Source of the DNA: JAHEEL01 sp963785245
GTDB taxonomy: Bacteria > Actinomycetota > Acidimicrobiia > Spongiisociales > UBA5794
Assembly: GCA_963785245.1 (NCBI GenBank)
Contig: CAWAUO010000011.1
Location: 257,165 to 321,164 of the forward strand
Reading direction: 5' to 3'
Length of the DNA stretch: 64,000 nt
A program made the translations under genes and the position numbers. Each line of letters opens with the position of its first letter. Positions within the stretch are counted from its first letter, which is position 1. A model generated the notes under the pieces. That model did not search any database. It saw only the letters and a program-made list of their open reading frames with translations, and had not been told where the DNA came from. Positions 44,208 through 52,704 of this stretch are shown here, in pieces.

Positions 44208-44431
44208 TGCTGAGTCTCTGCCGCTCGACGGCAGGCGACGCACAAGAGTGCACCACTGTGCGGCGGTGCAATCGGCCTGAATCGCGTCGTCACACGAAGA
44301 GGCCTAGTCGTTTTCAGTTGATCGCGTCGCACTGCCCTGTCTACCGTGGCAGCAGACCGGCCGGCAATCCCCGCCGAGAGAATGCGGAGAAACGTCCACA
44401 TCCGGCCGCCAATATGCAGGAGGAAACACCT

Positions 44432-45544
44432 TTGAAACGCCTAGCAATTCTGTTGCTTGCACTCGGGCTCGTGCTCGCAGCGTGCGATAGCGGCAGCGAC
44501 GACACGACAACCACGGCTGCGGCCGCGGGCGGCGATGAGACCACAACCACGGCTGCGGCCGCGGCCGGCGGTTCGATGCTGCAGACGGTCCAGGACCGCG
44601 GGACACTCAACTGCGGCGTCAACGACGCGGTTCCAGGGTTCGGCTACACCGACGCCGACGGCAACTTCTCCGGCTTCGACGTCGACTACTGCCGTGCAGT
44701 TGCCGCCGCCGTGCTCGGTGACGCCAATGCGGTCACGTTCCGGCCTCTGACGGCACAGCAGCGCTTCACGGCACTGCAGTCCGGCGAGATCGACGTGCTG
44801 ATCCGAAACACGACCTTCACGAGCAGCCGTGACGGCCGCGAGGGTGCCACGTTCTTGACGACGACGTTCTACGACGGTCAGGGCATGATGGTCTACGCCG
44901 AGGATGGCATCACGAGCATCGACGACATGGCCAACCTGTCGGTCTGCGTGCTCTCGGGTACGACGACCGAACTCAACCTGGCTGCGCGGTTCGGCGATAC
45001 GCCCTACACGCCGCTCACGTTCGATGCGAACGATCAGCTGCAAGCCGCATTCGTTGCCGGGCAGTGTGACGGTTGGACGTCCGACAAGTCACAGCTCGCC
45101 GGCGTGCGTTCGAACTTCCCGGAATCGGAAGGCGGACCCGAGGCTCTCGTGATCCTCGACGAGACCTTCTCGAAGGAACCGCTTGGTCCCGTGGTCACCG
45201 ATGGTGACACGCAGTGGGCACAGGTGGTCAACTGGGTCGTTCTGGCCACAATCACGGCTGAGGAATGGGATCTGACCTCCGCGAACGTGGCGAGCTATGA
45301 CGGCGACGACGCCGGGATTCGCCGCTTCCTCGGACTGGAGATTCAAACCGATGAGGGCGCGACCACGTTTGACCCAGGGCTCGGACTCCCCACGGACTTC
45401 GCAACCCAGGTGATCAGCCAGGTCGGGAACTACGGAGAGATCTTCGATCGCAACGTTGGTCCGGATACCGCGTTGGGTCTGTCCCGGGGCGTCAATGCTC
45501 TGTGGACCGATGGCGGTCTCCTCTACTCCCCGCCTTACCGGTAA
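44432..45544 (+). CDS. aapJ: Amino-acid ABC transporter substrate-binding lipoprotein
   Basis: The 370-residue product resembles AapJ/BztA general L-amino-acid binding proteins. It has a lipoprotein signal (ALGLVLAAC), a doubled Thr/Ala spacer (DDTTTTAAAAGG then DETTTTAAAAAGG), and the binding fold with VQDRGTLNCGVNDAVPGFG and LTAQQRFTALQSGEIDVLIRN. The start is TTG 44432, because AGGAGG lies eight bases upstream and the signal peptide begins there. It is captured outside the membrane and delivers to AapQM. Confidence 0.92.
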   Translation: MKRLAILLLALGLVLAACDSGSDDTTTTAAAAGGDETTTTAAAAAGGSMLQTVQDRGTLNCGVNDAVPGFGYTDADGNFSGFDVDYCRAVAAAVLGDANAVTFRPLTAQQRFTALQSGEIDVLIRNTTFTSSRDGREGATFLTTTFYDGQGMMVYAEDGITSIDDMANLSVCVLSGTTTELNLAARFGDTPYTPLTFDANDQLQAAFVAGQCDGWTSDKSQLAGVRSNFPESEGGPEALVILDETFSKEPLGPVVTDGDTQWAQVVNWVVLATITAEEWDLTSANVASYDGDDAGIRRFLGLEIQTDEGATTFDPGLGLPTDFATQVISQVGNYGEIFDRNVGPDTALGLSRGVNALWTDGGLLYSPPYR

Positions 45545-45556
45545 GCCGATTGGAAG

Positions 45557-45591
45557 GAGGGGGGCCGGGCTTGACGGCCCGGCCCCCCCTC
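45557..45591 (+). terminator. GC-rich hairpin between aapJ and aapQ
   Basis: GAGGGGGGCCGGGC pairs with GCCCGGCCCCCCCTC around a TTGAC-containing loop, leaving one extra C. It starts 12 bases after the aapJ stop. Such structures after binding-protein genes commonly stop or protect most transcripts, so that more binding protein than permease is made. That role is inferred here. Confidence 0.8.
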
Positions 45592-45634
45592 GGCTAGCAA
45601 AGGAAGCCCTCTGACTGCAACCGATACCTCCAAG

Positions 45635-46786
45635 GTGAAGCGGCCACCCTTCTGGCGCAATATCCGCGTCATACGGGCGGCATTGCAGATCGTGGCGGTG
45701 GCTGTTGTGGTCGGTGCTTTCTTGTATCTCGGCAACAACCTGCGCAACGAGTTGGTTGCGAAAGGCCTGCCGACCGACTTCAGCTTCCTGTCCCAACCCA
45801 CCGGCGTGAACATCGCCGACAGCGACTTCGACCCTGCCTCACCGGTCTGGAGAGCACTGCTCGTCGGCATCAAGAACACCTTCCTCCTGGTCATCGTTGG
45901 AATCCCGTTCCTCACGATCCTCGGCACGCTGATCGGCGTTGCCCGCCTCTCCACCAACTGGCTCGTAGCGAAGGCAGCGATGGTGTATGTCGAGACACTT
46001 CGCAACATCCCGCCGCTGTTGATCATCCTCTTCGTGTTCAACGCGGTGATTCTCCAACTCCCGCCACCGCGTGATCCCTCCACACCGCTCGATTGGTTCG
46101 TCATCAGCAACCTGAAGATCACCGGGCCCGGTTTCGCCGCGTCCTCAGGCGCGGGCGCGTTGCTGGCGATTGCTCTCTTCGCGGTTCTCGCTGCCGTGAT
46201 CGTTGGCATCTGGCGAACCAAGTACTCCGAGACTACCGGCCATCACTCTCACCGCGTTCTGTGGAGCCTCGGCGTCTTCGTTGCGATTGTCCTGGTCGGG
46301 TACTTCTTGACCGGCCGCCCCGTGTCCATGTCGTTCCCCGATCTCGACGGCCGTGTGATCACCGGTGGGTTTGGCGGCCTCGGCTCCTACTTCGCGGTCC
46401 TCATAGCGCTGGTCATGTACACGGCGAGCCATGTCGCCGAGATCGTTCGCGGGTCGATTCAGGCCGTTCCGAAGGGTCAGACTGAAGCTGCGAATGCCAT
46501 TGCTCTCAGCGGCTTTCAGCGGCTGCGGTATGTGATTCTTCCGCAGGCGTTCCGGATCGCACTTCCGCCGATCATCAACCAGTACCTCAACTTCGCCAAG
46601 AATACGTCGCTCGCGATCGCCATCGGCTTCACCGAGATCACACTCATCACATTCCAGGCGATTGGCAACGGATACCCGGCACCGCAGCTGATCCTGCTGC
46701 TCATGGGCGCGTACCTGCTCTTCTCGCTGACCATCTCGCTCCTGGTCAACATCCTCAACCGTCGGCTTCAGTTGGTGGGGAACTGA
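45635..46786 (+). CDS. aapQ: Amino-acid ABC transporter permease AapQ
   Basis: The 383-residue permease has about eight helices and the EAA loop HVAEIVRGSIQAVPKGQTEAANAIALS. The conserved FLSQPTGVNI and VETLRNIPPLLIILF regions match AapQ/BztB. GTG 45635 is the first conventional start. However, AAGGAAG lies just before an in-frame CTG at 45611 that would add eight residues (TATDTSKV), resembling the usual N-terminus. It overlaps aapM by one base. Confidence 0.93.
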   Translation: MKRPPFWRNIRVIRAALQIVAVAVVVGAFLYLGNNLRNELVAKGLPTDFSFLSQPTGVNIADSDFDPASPVWRALLVGIKNTFLLVIVGIPFLTILGTLIGVARLSTNWLVAKAAMVYVETLRNIPPLLIILFVFNAVILQLPPPRDPSTPLDWFVISNLKITGPGFAASSGAGALLAIALFAVLAAVIVGIWRTKYSETTGHHSHRVLWSLGVFVAIVLVGYFLTGRPVSMSFPDLDGRVITGGFGGLGSYFAVLIALVMYTASHVAEIVRGSIQAVPKGQTEAANAIALSGFQRLRYVILPQAFRIALPPIINQYLNFAKNTSLAIAIGFTEITLITFQAIGNGYPAPQLILLLMGAYLLFSLTISLLVNILNRRLQLVGN

Positions 46787-48039
46787 TGGACTCCACCACG
46801 ACATCTCCCGCGGAGAGGGTTTCGGCACCACCGGTTCATCGTCGCACCTCACCAGGCGTGTGGATGAAGAAGAACCTGTTCTCCAACTGGTACAACAGCC
46901 TGCTGACGGTCGTGTTCGGTGCGTTCATCCTGTGGGTCGTGTACTCATTGGTCAAATACCTGATCGGCGTCGATACCGAGATCATTCGAGTCAACCTGCG
47001 GCTGTACATGACGGGCCGATTTCCGTCGGAGCAACTCGAGCGGCTCTGGGGCGCCATCTACGTCGCGACCGCCACCGTGGCGCTTTTTGCCAGGGCGACC
47101 GTGCGGAACGCGCAGATGAAGGCAACCGAGGCCGGCCTCGACTTCGAGCGGTCGCATTGGACCGACGTTGTCCGGCGGTTCTGGCCGATAGGGGCGCTCA
47201 TCCTCTTCACGCTGAGCTTCACCCAGACGATCACGCCGACGCTGCTGACCCTCGTGGCGGCGGCCATTGGCCTCGCCGCATACTGGCTTGGCGGCATGAT
47301 GCCGAAATGGCTCATCCACCGGTCGTGGATCATTGTGGTGGCAGGGCTTGTTGGGTTCTATGCCGTTCTTGTCGGATTCGGTGGTGTTGGATGGGACCTC
47401 TGGCAGGGCTTCTTCGTGAACATTGTCATCACCGTCGCGGGCATCAGCCTGGCGTTCCCGCTTGGTCTCATGCTGGCGCTCGGGCGCCGCTCGACACTGC
47501 CCGCCGTCCGGGTCCTCTCGGTCACCTACATCGAGTTCCTCCGCGGTGTGCCGATGATCACCCTGTTGCTGATGGGTGCGTTCGCTCTCGGATTCCTGAT
47601 CCCCGGCGACTTCCAGTTCAGCCTGTTCCTGAGACTCTTGATCGCCATCACCCTGTTCCAATCCGCCTACATCGCTGAGGTGGTCCGCGGCGGATTGCAG
47701 TCGGTCCCCAAGGGCCAGATCGAGGCCGCCCAATCCGTTGGGCTCAGCCCGTGGAAGACGATGCGGTTGGTTGTGCTGCCACAGGCGTTGCGGAACGTGA
47801 TTCCGGCCATGGTCGGTCAGTTCATCAGCCTGTTCAAGGACACGACACTCGTGTTCATCGTCGGTCTCCTCGACCTGCTGCGGGCCGTTCAGATCTCCAC
47901 GGCACAGCCCGAATTCTTCGCCCAAGGTCTCGAAGCGGTGGTGCTGCCGTTCGCAGCGTTGTACTTCTGGGTTGGTTCGTTTGTCATGTCTCGAGAGAGT
48001 CGACGGCTTGAGAAGAAGCTAGGGGTAGGTGTGCGATGA
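46786..48039 (+). CDS. aapM: Amino-acid ABC transporter permease AapM
   Basis: The 417-residue second permease begins with a Pro/Ser-rich tail, then about nine helices. It carries the AapM-type YIEFLRGVPMITLLLMG and EAA loop YIAEVVRGGLQSVPKGQIEAAQSVGLS. It pairs with AapQ to form the channel. Its start shares one base with the aapQ stop (TGATG) and its end overlaps aapP by four bases. Confidence 0.94.
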   Translation: MDSTTTSPAERVSAPPVHRRTSPGVWMKKNLFSNWYNSLLTVVFGAFILWVVYSLVKYLIGVDTEIIRVNLRLYMTGRFPSEQLERLWGAIYVATATVALFARATVRNAQMKATEAGLDFERSHWTDVVRRFWPIGALILFTLSFTQTITPTLLTLVAAAIGLAAYWLGGMMPKWLIHRSWIIVVAGLVGFYAVLVGFGGVGWDLWQGFFVNIVITVAGISLAFPLGLMLALGRRSTLPAVRVLSVTYIEFLRGVPMITLLLMGAFALGFLIPGDFQFSLFLRLLIAITLFQSAYIAEVVRGGLQSVPKGQIEAAQSVGLSPWKTMRLVVLPQALRNVIPAMVGQFISLFKDTTLVFIVGLLDLLRAVQISTAQPEFFAQGLEAVVLPFAALYFWVGSFVMSRESRRLEKKLGVGVR

Positions 48040-48815
48040 CGGATTCGAGTGTCTTTGCCGATGCGACGCAGATAGCGGGGACCGGCGAACCCATGATCGA
48101 ACTTGTCGGTGTGGACAAGTTCTTCGGCGACTTCCAGGCGCTGAGAGACATCAACATAACGATTGGGAAGCAAGAGGTCGTGGTGGTGATCGGCCCGTCC
48201 GGTTCCGGCAAGTCGACCATGATCAGGTGCATCAATCGCCTTGAGGTGCACGACGCCGGCACCATCACCGTCGACGGCATCGTTCTCTCCGATGACATCA
48301 AGAACATCCAGGAGGTCCGCAAGGAGACCGGGATGGTGTTCCAGCAGTTCAACCTCTTTCCGCATCTCACGGTGCTCGACAACATCACGCTCGGCCCGAG
48401 GCAGGTCCGAAACCTGCCCAAGGCGGAGGCGGAGGAGCTGGGGTTGGAGCTTCTCGAGAAGGTTCAGATCCCCGAGCAGGCCTACAAATACCCGGGCCAG
48501 CTCTCCGGCGGACAGCAGCAGCGGGTGGCAATCGCTCGCTCGCTGGCCATGAACCCGAAGGCGATGCTGTTCGACGAGCCGACATCGGCGCTGGATCCGG
48601 AGATGATCAAGGAAGTGCTGGACACGATGAAGGAGCTCGCCCAGTCGGGCATGACGATGATCGTCGTGACCCACGAGATGGGGTTCGCCCGAGAAGTCGC
48701 CGACCGGGTCGTCTTCATGGCGGACGGCGAGATCGTCGAAGTGGGCACACCTGAACACTTCTTCGACGATCCGACCGAAGATCGAACCAAGCTCTTCCTC
48801 AGCCAGATTCTCTGA
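48036..48815 (+). CDS. aapP: Amino-acid ABC transporter ATP-binding protein AapP
   Basis: The 259-residue ATPase shows Walker A GPSGSGKST, Q-loop MVFQQFNLFPH, signature LSGGQQQRVAIARSLA, Walker B MLFDEPTSALDPE and H-loop VVTHEMGFA. It belongs to the polar-amino-acid subfamily and completes the aapJQMP importer. An N-terminal extension of about 18 residues precedes the conserved MIELVGVDKFFG and may be dispensable. Confidence 0.97.
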   Translation: MTDSSVFADATQIAGTGEPMIELVGVDKFFGDFQALRDINITIGKQEVVVVIGPSGSGKSTMIRCINRLEVHDAGTITVDGIVLSDDIKNIQEVRKETGMVFQQFNLFPHLTVLDNITLGPRQVRNLPKAEAEELGLELLEKVQIPEQAYKYPGQLSGGQQQRVAIARSLAMNPKAMLFDEPTSALDPEMIKEVLDTMKELAQSGMTMIVVTHEMGFAREVADRVVFMADGEIVEVGTPEHFFDDPTEDRTKLFLSQIL

Positions 48816-48877
48816 GTCGCCAGTCGCCAATCAGGACATCTCGCCTCCGCGTGCGCTGACTCGATTCCTCAGGTCGG
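48816..48877. repeat. GTCGCCAGTCGCCA short repeat in convergent gap
   Basis: The 62-bp gap between aapP and the convergent DUF202 gene begins GAGTCGCCAGTCGCCAATCAGG, echoing the GTCGCCAGT units at 19840-19865. No clear terminator stem is present. Confidence 0.5.
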
Positions 48878-49225
48878 CTACGTGAGGAGGAGGACCAGGG
48901 CGCCGACGGCGACGAACAGGCCGAGTGCTGCGAGCACGATCGGCCCCCAGCGTGCCGCCGAGAACATGCCCTTGTTGAGCAGCGCCCGCGTGCGCTCGTA
49001 CCGACTGATCGAGTAGATGAGCATGGCCGCGCCGAAGCCGACCATGGCGATTCCGATGACTTCGGCGGTCCGGCCGTCGGTCTCGACGAGTTTGCCGACC
49101 AGGACGCCGAGTCCGATGATGGCGAGCGCCGTGCGGATCCAGGCGAGGAACGTTCGTTCGTTGGCGAGGTGATCCCGTGCCGTGCTTCCAGTGTTCTCCT
49201 GTGCCTCTCGTGGACCGAGCTTCAC
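48878..49225 (-). CDS. DUF202 membrane protein
   Basis: The 115-residue product has the DUF202 opening DHLANERTFLAWIRTALAIIG followed by three membrane helices and an SRYERTRALLNKG loop. Function is unknown. GTG 49225 follows GGAGAGG at nine bases. Before the integrative element arrived, this gene lay just downstream of tRNA-Ile on the same strand. Confidence 0.86.
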   Translation of the reverse strand: MKLGPREAQENTGSTARDHLANERTFLAWIRTALAIIGLGVLVGKLVETDGRTAEVIGIAMVGFGAAMLIYSISRYERTRALLNKGMFSAARWGPIVLAALGLFVAVGALVLLLT

Positions 49226-49359
49226 GTGGGGTACCTCTCCGAGCGGCGATCGTGTCCTACAGATTGTGGCACGGCCAGCCACCGCGAAACAGCGTTCTTG
49301 CGTAACTATGGGAAGCCGGCTTCCACTATCTACGCAAGAACAGGAGAGGCGGCGGTTTT
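49226..49359. other. Spacer between DUF202 and the left attachment site, with nested inverted repeat
   Basis: No gene is present. A 48-bp nested inverted repeat occupies 49294-49341: outer arms GTTCTTGCGTA and TACGCAAGAAC, a perfect inner palindrome GGAAGCCGGCTTCC (49311-49324), and between them ACTATG/ACTATC direct repeats. It ends 18 bp outside the attachment core and may be the original terminator of tRNA-Ile. Confidence 0.7.
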
Positions 49360-49407
49360 GTGGGCCCACCTGGATTTGAACCAGGGACCTCATCCTTATC
49401 AGGGATG
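49360..49407. repeat. Left attachment site (attL): tRNA-Ile 3' fragment
   Basis: These 48 bases are identical to 56945-56992. They include the T-arm, variable loop and anticodon-stem half of the tRNA, reading as its minus strand. The fragment lacks the 5' half, so it is not a functional tRNA. Confidence 0.92.
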
Positions 49408-49534
49408 ATCGAGGGGTTGGGCAGTCACTGGCGATCCGGCGAAATCCCTTATGGCGCAAGGGGTTTCACCTCTCAACGCTTCACAGCGTTTTGCATCGTT
49501 TCTGGTTCTCATGTGCACGCGGTGTGCACGCGGG
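49408..49534. promoter_or_regulatory. Left end of the element: hairpins and candidate arm-type sites
   Basis: Three structures lie here: GAAATCCCTT-atggcgc-AAGGGGTTTC (49441-49467), AACGCT-TCAC-AGCGTT (49475-49490), and the direct pair TGTGCACGCG-G-TGTGCACGCG (from 49512). The hairpin and the TGTGCACGCG pair both recur at the right end (56915-56939 and from 56854). Shared sequences at both ends suit integrase arm-binding sites; the hairpins may also end fic transcription. Confidence 0.55.
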
Positions 49535-50494
49535 TCACCGCCGGCCGCGTGGGCTGCGGCTGTCCATGTACTCCTGGAGCGCGGCGTGCGAGCTGAGCCA
49601 CAGTGATCGGTGACGGACCGCTCGGAGCCGGCCCGAGATGGCGAGCTGACGGAGGTAGTCCGCGGAATATGGGCTTCCTTGCGCAAGTGCTCGGAGGGGA
49701 ACGAGACGAGCGTCACCGGCAAGGCGAGGGAGGATGAATCTGTTGATGGATTCGCTGACCGCCCGGGCGAAGAGCTCGACGAGGCCGCCGGTATCACCGC
49801 GGTCGGCGCGTTCGAGTGCGCGGAGGTAGCGGTCCCGTTGCTGGGATCGGATGACCATCGGCGGGTAGTCGGCGTGAACGAGCTCCCAGTTGGCCAACAG
49901 TCTTCCGACGCGTCCGTTGCCGTCGGTGAAGGGGTGGATGCGCTCGAACCAGGCGTGACGCTGTGCGATCCGTTCGATCACGTGGCCCTCAGAGTCTTCG
50001 CCGCCGACCGCCACCCAGTCGGTCATGTCGGCTTGGACTGCCGTTGCCGGCGACAAGTGGACACGCCTGCCTCCTCCGACGGTGACTCCAGTCGAACGGA
50101 AAGCGCCAGGACTGTCCCGGGTTGCGGGCGGGAACGTCGCCCAAACGGGCCCAACCACGCGGCGGTGCACTTCCCGAACGGTTGCCAGGTCGATCCCGGC
50201 CCCCGGCGCCGTCTTGTACACCCAGCCGGCGGCATCGGCGTATGCCCTCACTTCCAGTGCCTCCGGGAGAGTGCCGCGGGATTCGTCGCGCTCGACGACA
50301 GCCACGACATCTTGCTCGCTCAGCGAGCTGCCTTCGATCGCCGTCGAGTGATGGGTCTCCAGCAACCAGATCTCGCGCAGCACGTGGTCGAGTTCGAGGC
50401 TGTGCGGCAGCCCTCCGAAACGATCACGGAGAACACCGACCTCGCTGTCAACGCGGGCGAGAAGCTGCTCGGTGGTGGGGCGACCCCGTGGCAC
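49535..50494 (-). CDS. Fic family AMP-transferase
   Basis: Fic enzymes modify proteins, usually by adding AMP. The product (319 residues from GTG 50494) contains the catalytic HPFTDGNGRVGR and an N-terminal inhibitory-helix motif STAIEGSS of the [ST]xxxE[GN] type, so it is probably self-inhibited (class II layout). A C-terminal winged-helix-like part follows (SPYSADYLRQLAISGRLRA). An upstream ATG at 50629 would add 45 residues lacking family features. Targets are unknown. It is cargo of the element. Confidence 0.92.
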   Translation of the reverse strand: MPRGRPTTEQLLARVDSEVGVLRDRFGGLPHSLELDHVLREIWLLETHHSTAIEGSSLSEQDVVAVVERDESRGTLPEALEVRAYADAAGWVYKTAPGAGIDLATVREVHRRVVGPVWATFPPATRDSPGAFRSTGVTVGGGRRVHLSPATAVQADMTDWVAVGGEDSEGHVIERIAQRHAWFERIHPFTDGNGRVGRLLANWELVHADYPPMVIRSQQRDRYLRALERADRGDTGGLVELFARAVSESINRFILPRLAGDARLVPLRALAQGSPYSADYLRQLAISGRLRAVRHRSLWLSSHAALQEYMDSRSPRGRR

Positions 50495-50674
50495 GGAATA
50501 CCTACGCTTTCTTTGATTCAATGGTTCCGTAGGAATTCTAGGCTGGCCGCTCGATACGCGGCGCATGGTATCCACGAGCGGCCAGAAGGAAGAGGATGCG
50601 ATGTAGCCGGGGTGGTCGGCGCGATGCATGGTGCGGCGCTGGCTCGTCCGGTTGGGCCCTGAACGGATCGACCG
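50495..50674. other. Gap between fic and HAD genes
   Basis: The 180 bases hold no convincing separate gene. The fic frame stays open across most of it. The fic promoter is presumably here. Confidence 0.4.
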
Positions 50675-51601
50675 TCACGTGGTGGGCGCGGGTTCGGCGA
50701 ACACGGTCGCCCAGTCGTTCTTGATGCTGGCGACGACCCAGCCGAGGCGGGCTGCGGTCTCGAGAATCGTCTCCGACGTCTCGAACGTCTCCGCGCGGCT
50801 CTCGTATGCATACTCGCGCACGGGATCGTCGTGGTCGACGAGCAGCGCGAGCGATGGGCCGTCGTAGGTCTGTGCATATTCGAGCATCTCCGAATCACCC
50901 GCGGAGTTGCCGGCTGCGACGACCGGACGCCGACCGAGCAGCCGCTGCAGACTTCCCGGCTTGACCGGGCCCTCGTTCGTCCCGCCGATCACGGACGACG
51001 TGCGCCGCAGTCGCAGAGCACCGGACTCCTCCCGAGCAAGTTCGTAGTCGATCTGCGAACCGACGACACCCTCAGGCTTGACGCCGTAGAAGTCCTGCGA
51101 GACGACGCGGACAAACTCGGCGCCACCCGCAGTGACCAGATAGACGTCGAACCCGCGCCCTCGGAGCTCGTCGATCAACTCGAGCATCGGCTGGTAACGC
51201 AGGCCACGCACCGGGACACCTCGGTCGGGGTGCCGGTAGTCGGCGAAGAACTCCGCCACCCGCGCCGAGAACTCCTCCGGAGTCCATCCACGGTGCAGAT
51301 CGACCAGCGAGAAGACGACCCGCTCCAGGCCCAGGCCGGCCAGTGCCTCGCGGTCGCCGGACAGAATCGCTCGATACTCCTCACGATCGCCGAGACTCGG
51401 CTCAGCCTCGACCGCCCTTCGCAGCTCGCCCACCATGAAGACAAGCTGCGGGTACCGAGGCTTCTCGCACCACAGCGTGCCGTCGTTGTCGAACACGGCA
51501 ACCCGCTCGGTCGGTGGGATGACGTCGACCCGGTCGAGGAAGTCGACGATCGCGGTTCTCGTCAGACCAGCACGCCATGAAGGCAGGACCGAATCTATCA
51601 T
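50675..51601 (-). CDS. HAD-superfamily phosphatase
   Basis: The 308-residue product has HAD motif I VAVFDNDGTLW, motif II LVTAGG after a mobile cap, motif III around GPVKPGSLQ, and motif IV AGNSAGDSEML. This resembles phosphoserine-phosphatase-like HADs. The substrate is unknown. It starts with ATG 19 bases after the zinc-ribbon gene, so they may be one operon within the element. Confidence 0.87.
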   Translation of the reverse strand: MIDSVLPSWRAGLTRTAIVDFLDRVDVIPPTERVAVFDNDGTLWCEKPRYPQLVFMVGELRRAVEAEPSLGDREEYRAILSGDREALAGLGLERVVFSLVDLHRGWTPEEFSARVAEFFADYRHPDRGVPVRGLRYQPMLELIDELRGRGFDVYLVTAGGAEFVRVVSQDFYGVKPEGVVGSQIDYELAREESGALRLRRTSSVIGGTNEGPVKPGSLQRLLGRRPVVAAGNSAGDSEMLEYAQTYDGPSLALLVDHDDPVREYAYESRAETFETSETILETAARLGWVVASIKNDWATVFAEPAPTT

Positions 51602-51620
51602 CGGTCGGTATCCCCCAGAC

Positions 51621-51869
51621 TCATGTGGTGCCGTGCTGCTCCTGCTCGGCCTTCCACTCCTTGCGATACCTGCGAGATGCCGGGCCGTCGTAGGGGCGGC
51701 CGTTGCCAGGATCGTTGTACTTGCCGCATCGCTGGCATCTCATCTTCTTCTTGGTCGCCAGCGAGCCAACCCCAAGGCCCATCACCTTCGATCGAAATGT
51801 CCGCTTCTCGGTGAATCCCCGTGATCCGCAGTTCCAACAACGCGGAGTGCCATCGACGTCGAATCGCAT
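51621..51869 (-). CDS. Small zinc-ribbon protein
   Basis: The 82-residue product has two CxxC knuckles, CWNC (residues 11-14) and CQRC (about 45-48), with a short Gly-rich hydrophobic link between them and a charged C-terminal tail. It probably binds one zinc. A short GAAGAAC precedes the ATG. Function is unknown. Similar small zinc-ribbon proteins are common in actinobacteria. Confidence 0.72.
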   Translation of the reverse strand: MRFDVDGTPRCWNCGSRGFTEKRTFRSKVMGLGVGSLATKKKMRCQRCGKYNDPGNGRPYDGPASRRYRKEWKAEQEQHGTT

Positions 51870-52054
51870 GTTCTTCGTGAGAGATCACTTCCTTTTCGTG
51901 CTGGTGGATGTCTATCGGTGGAGTCGGTTCTGACTGCGGAACCGACTCGAGACGAGGCTCCAACCGGCCGGACCGGCAGTGATGCCCAAGACACCACTGC
52001 CGGCGGCCAGACGGAATCGCCCCAGGTGGATGAATCGTTGCGCCGCAGACAGGA
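51870..52054. terminator. Two hairpins between DUF1269 and zinc-ribbon genes
   Basis: GAGTCGGTTC (51921-51930) pairs with GAACCGACTC (51939-51948), and CCGGCAGTG (51973-51981) pairs with CACTGCCGG (51995-52003). Both are perfect stems in a 185-bp gene-free gap. They probably end the DUF1269 transcript. Confidence 0.6.
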
Positions 52055-52591
52055 CTACTCGGCGACGACGTCGTCGAACTCTTCCTCGGCGGCCTGCTGG
52101 ACATCCTCGTCCTCGGAGAGCTCCTCCAGCTTCGCCAGCGGTTCGCCGCGCAGCTCGGCCATGAGCAGTTCGGCACCGAATGTGTTCCCAACCTCGCGAA
52201 GTACGTCCCAGTCGATCGGGTCTTCGAGCATGAGGGCGATCGCCGACTGCTCGGGGCCGAGTTTCTCGTTGATCTCGTCGCGTATCCTCCGCCGCTCTGC
52301 TCCGCGCATGTACCCGATCAGCCCACCAACTGCGGCAAAGCCAATGGGTCCTCCCAGGAGGATGCCGATTCCGAGACCGATTCCTCCGCCCTTCCAGCCC
52401 GCAACGTAGCCCTTGTTGTTGAGCCTGATCTGGCCGCTCTCCTCGCGGGTGAACGTTGCCGCCTCTTTGATGGTGAACGCACCGCTGTCCTCACTGGACT
52501 TCACCGCGGTGAAGAACTCGTCGGCCTTGTCTCGGCCTTCTAGGACCGCAACGATCAGGTCATAGTCCTTGTCGTTTTCGTAGGTCGCCAT
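52055..52591 (-). CDS. DUF1269-like membrane-associated protein
   Basis: The 178-residue product begins YDLIVAVLEGRDKADEFFTAV and has a glycine-rich hydrophobic segment (GGIGLGIGILLGGPIGFAAVGGLIGYM, in two pieces) like glycine-zipper DUF1269 proteins. It then has an acidic helical tail (LEELSEDEDVQQAAEEEFDD). Function is unknown. Cargo of the element, transcribed leftward. Confidence 0.78.
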   Translation of the reverse strand: MATYENDKDYDLIVAVLEGRDKADEFFTAVKSSEDSGAFTIKEAATFTREESGQIRLNNKGYVAGWKGGGIGLGIGILLGGPIGFAAVGGLIGYMRGAERRRIRDEINEKLGPEQSAIALMLEDPIDWDVLREVGNTFGAELLMAELRGEPLAKLEELSEDEDVQQAAEEEFDDVVAE

Positions 52592-52704
52592 TTCTCTCTT
52601 CTCTCCTCGCTATCGCTGCAAACTCGCCAAACGGTCTTCTTCCACAGCCTCGACCTGCGCCTCACTACGTAGCGGGCGCTGACATCTCTACATTGGCTGG
52701 CGGG
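52592..52704. other. Gap upstream of DUF1269 gene
   Basis: A 113-bp gap with pyrimidine-rich sequence next to the DUF1269 start (read on the minus strand as GAGGAGAGAAGAGAG, a likely ribosome binding site). No gene is seen. Confidence 0.4.

Noticed and set aside
44432..44580. Thr/Ala repeats of AapJ as an assembly artefact
   Set aside because: The doubled TTTTAAAA spacer is in frame, follows a good lipobox, and such Thr/Ala spacers occur in other lipoproteins of related bacteria.
49360..49407. A second functional tRNA-Ile gene
   Set aside because: Only the 3' half is present; the 5' acceptor strand, the D-arm and most of the anticodon loop are missing.
49535..51601. Fic plus neighbour as a toxin-antitoxin pair
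   Set aside because: The Fic protein carries its own inhibitory-helix motif and no small antitoxin gene sits beside it; the next gene is a HAD phosphatase.
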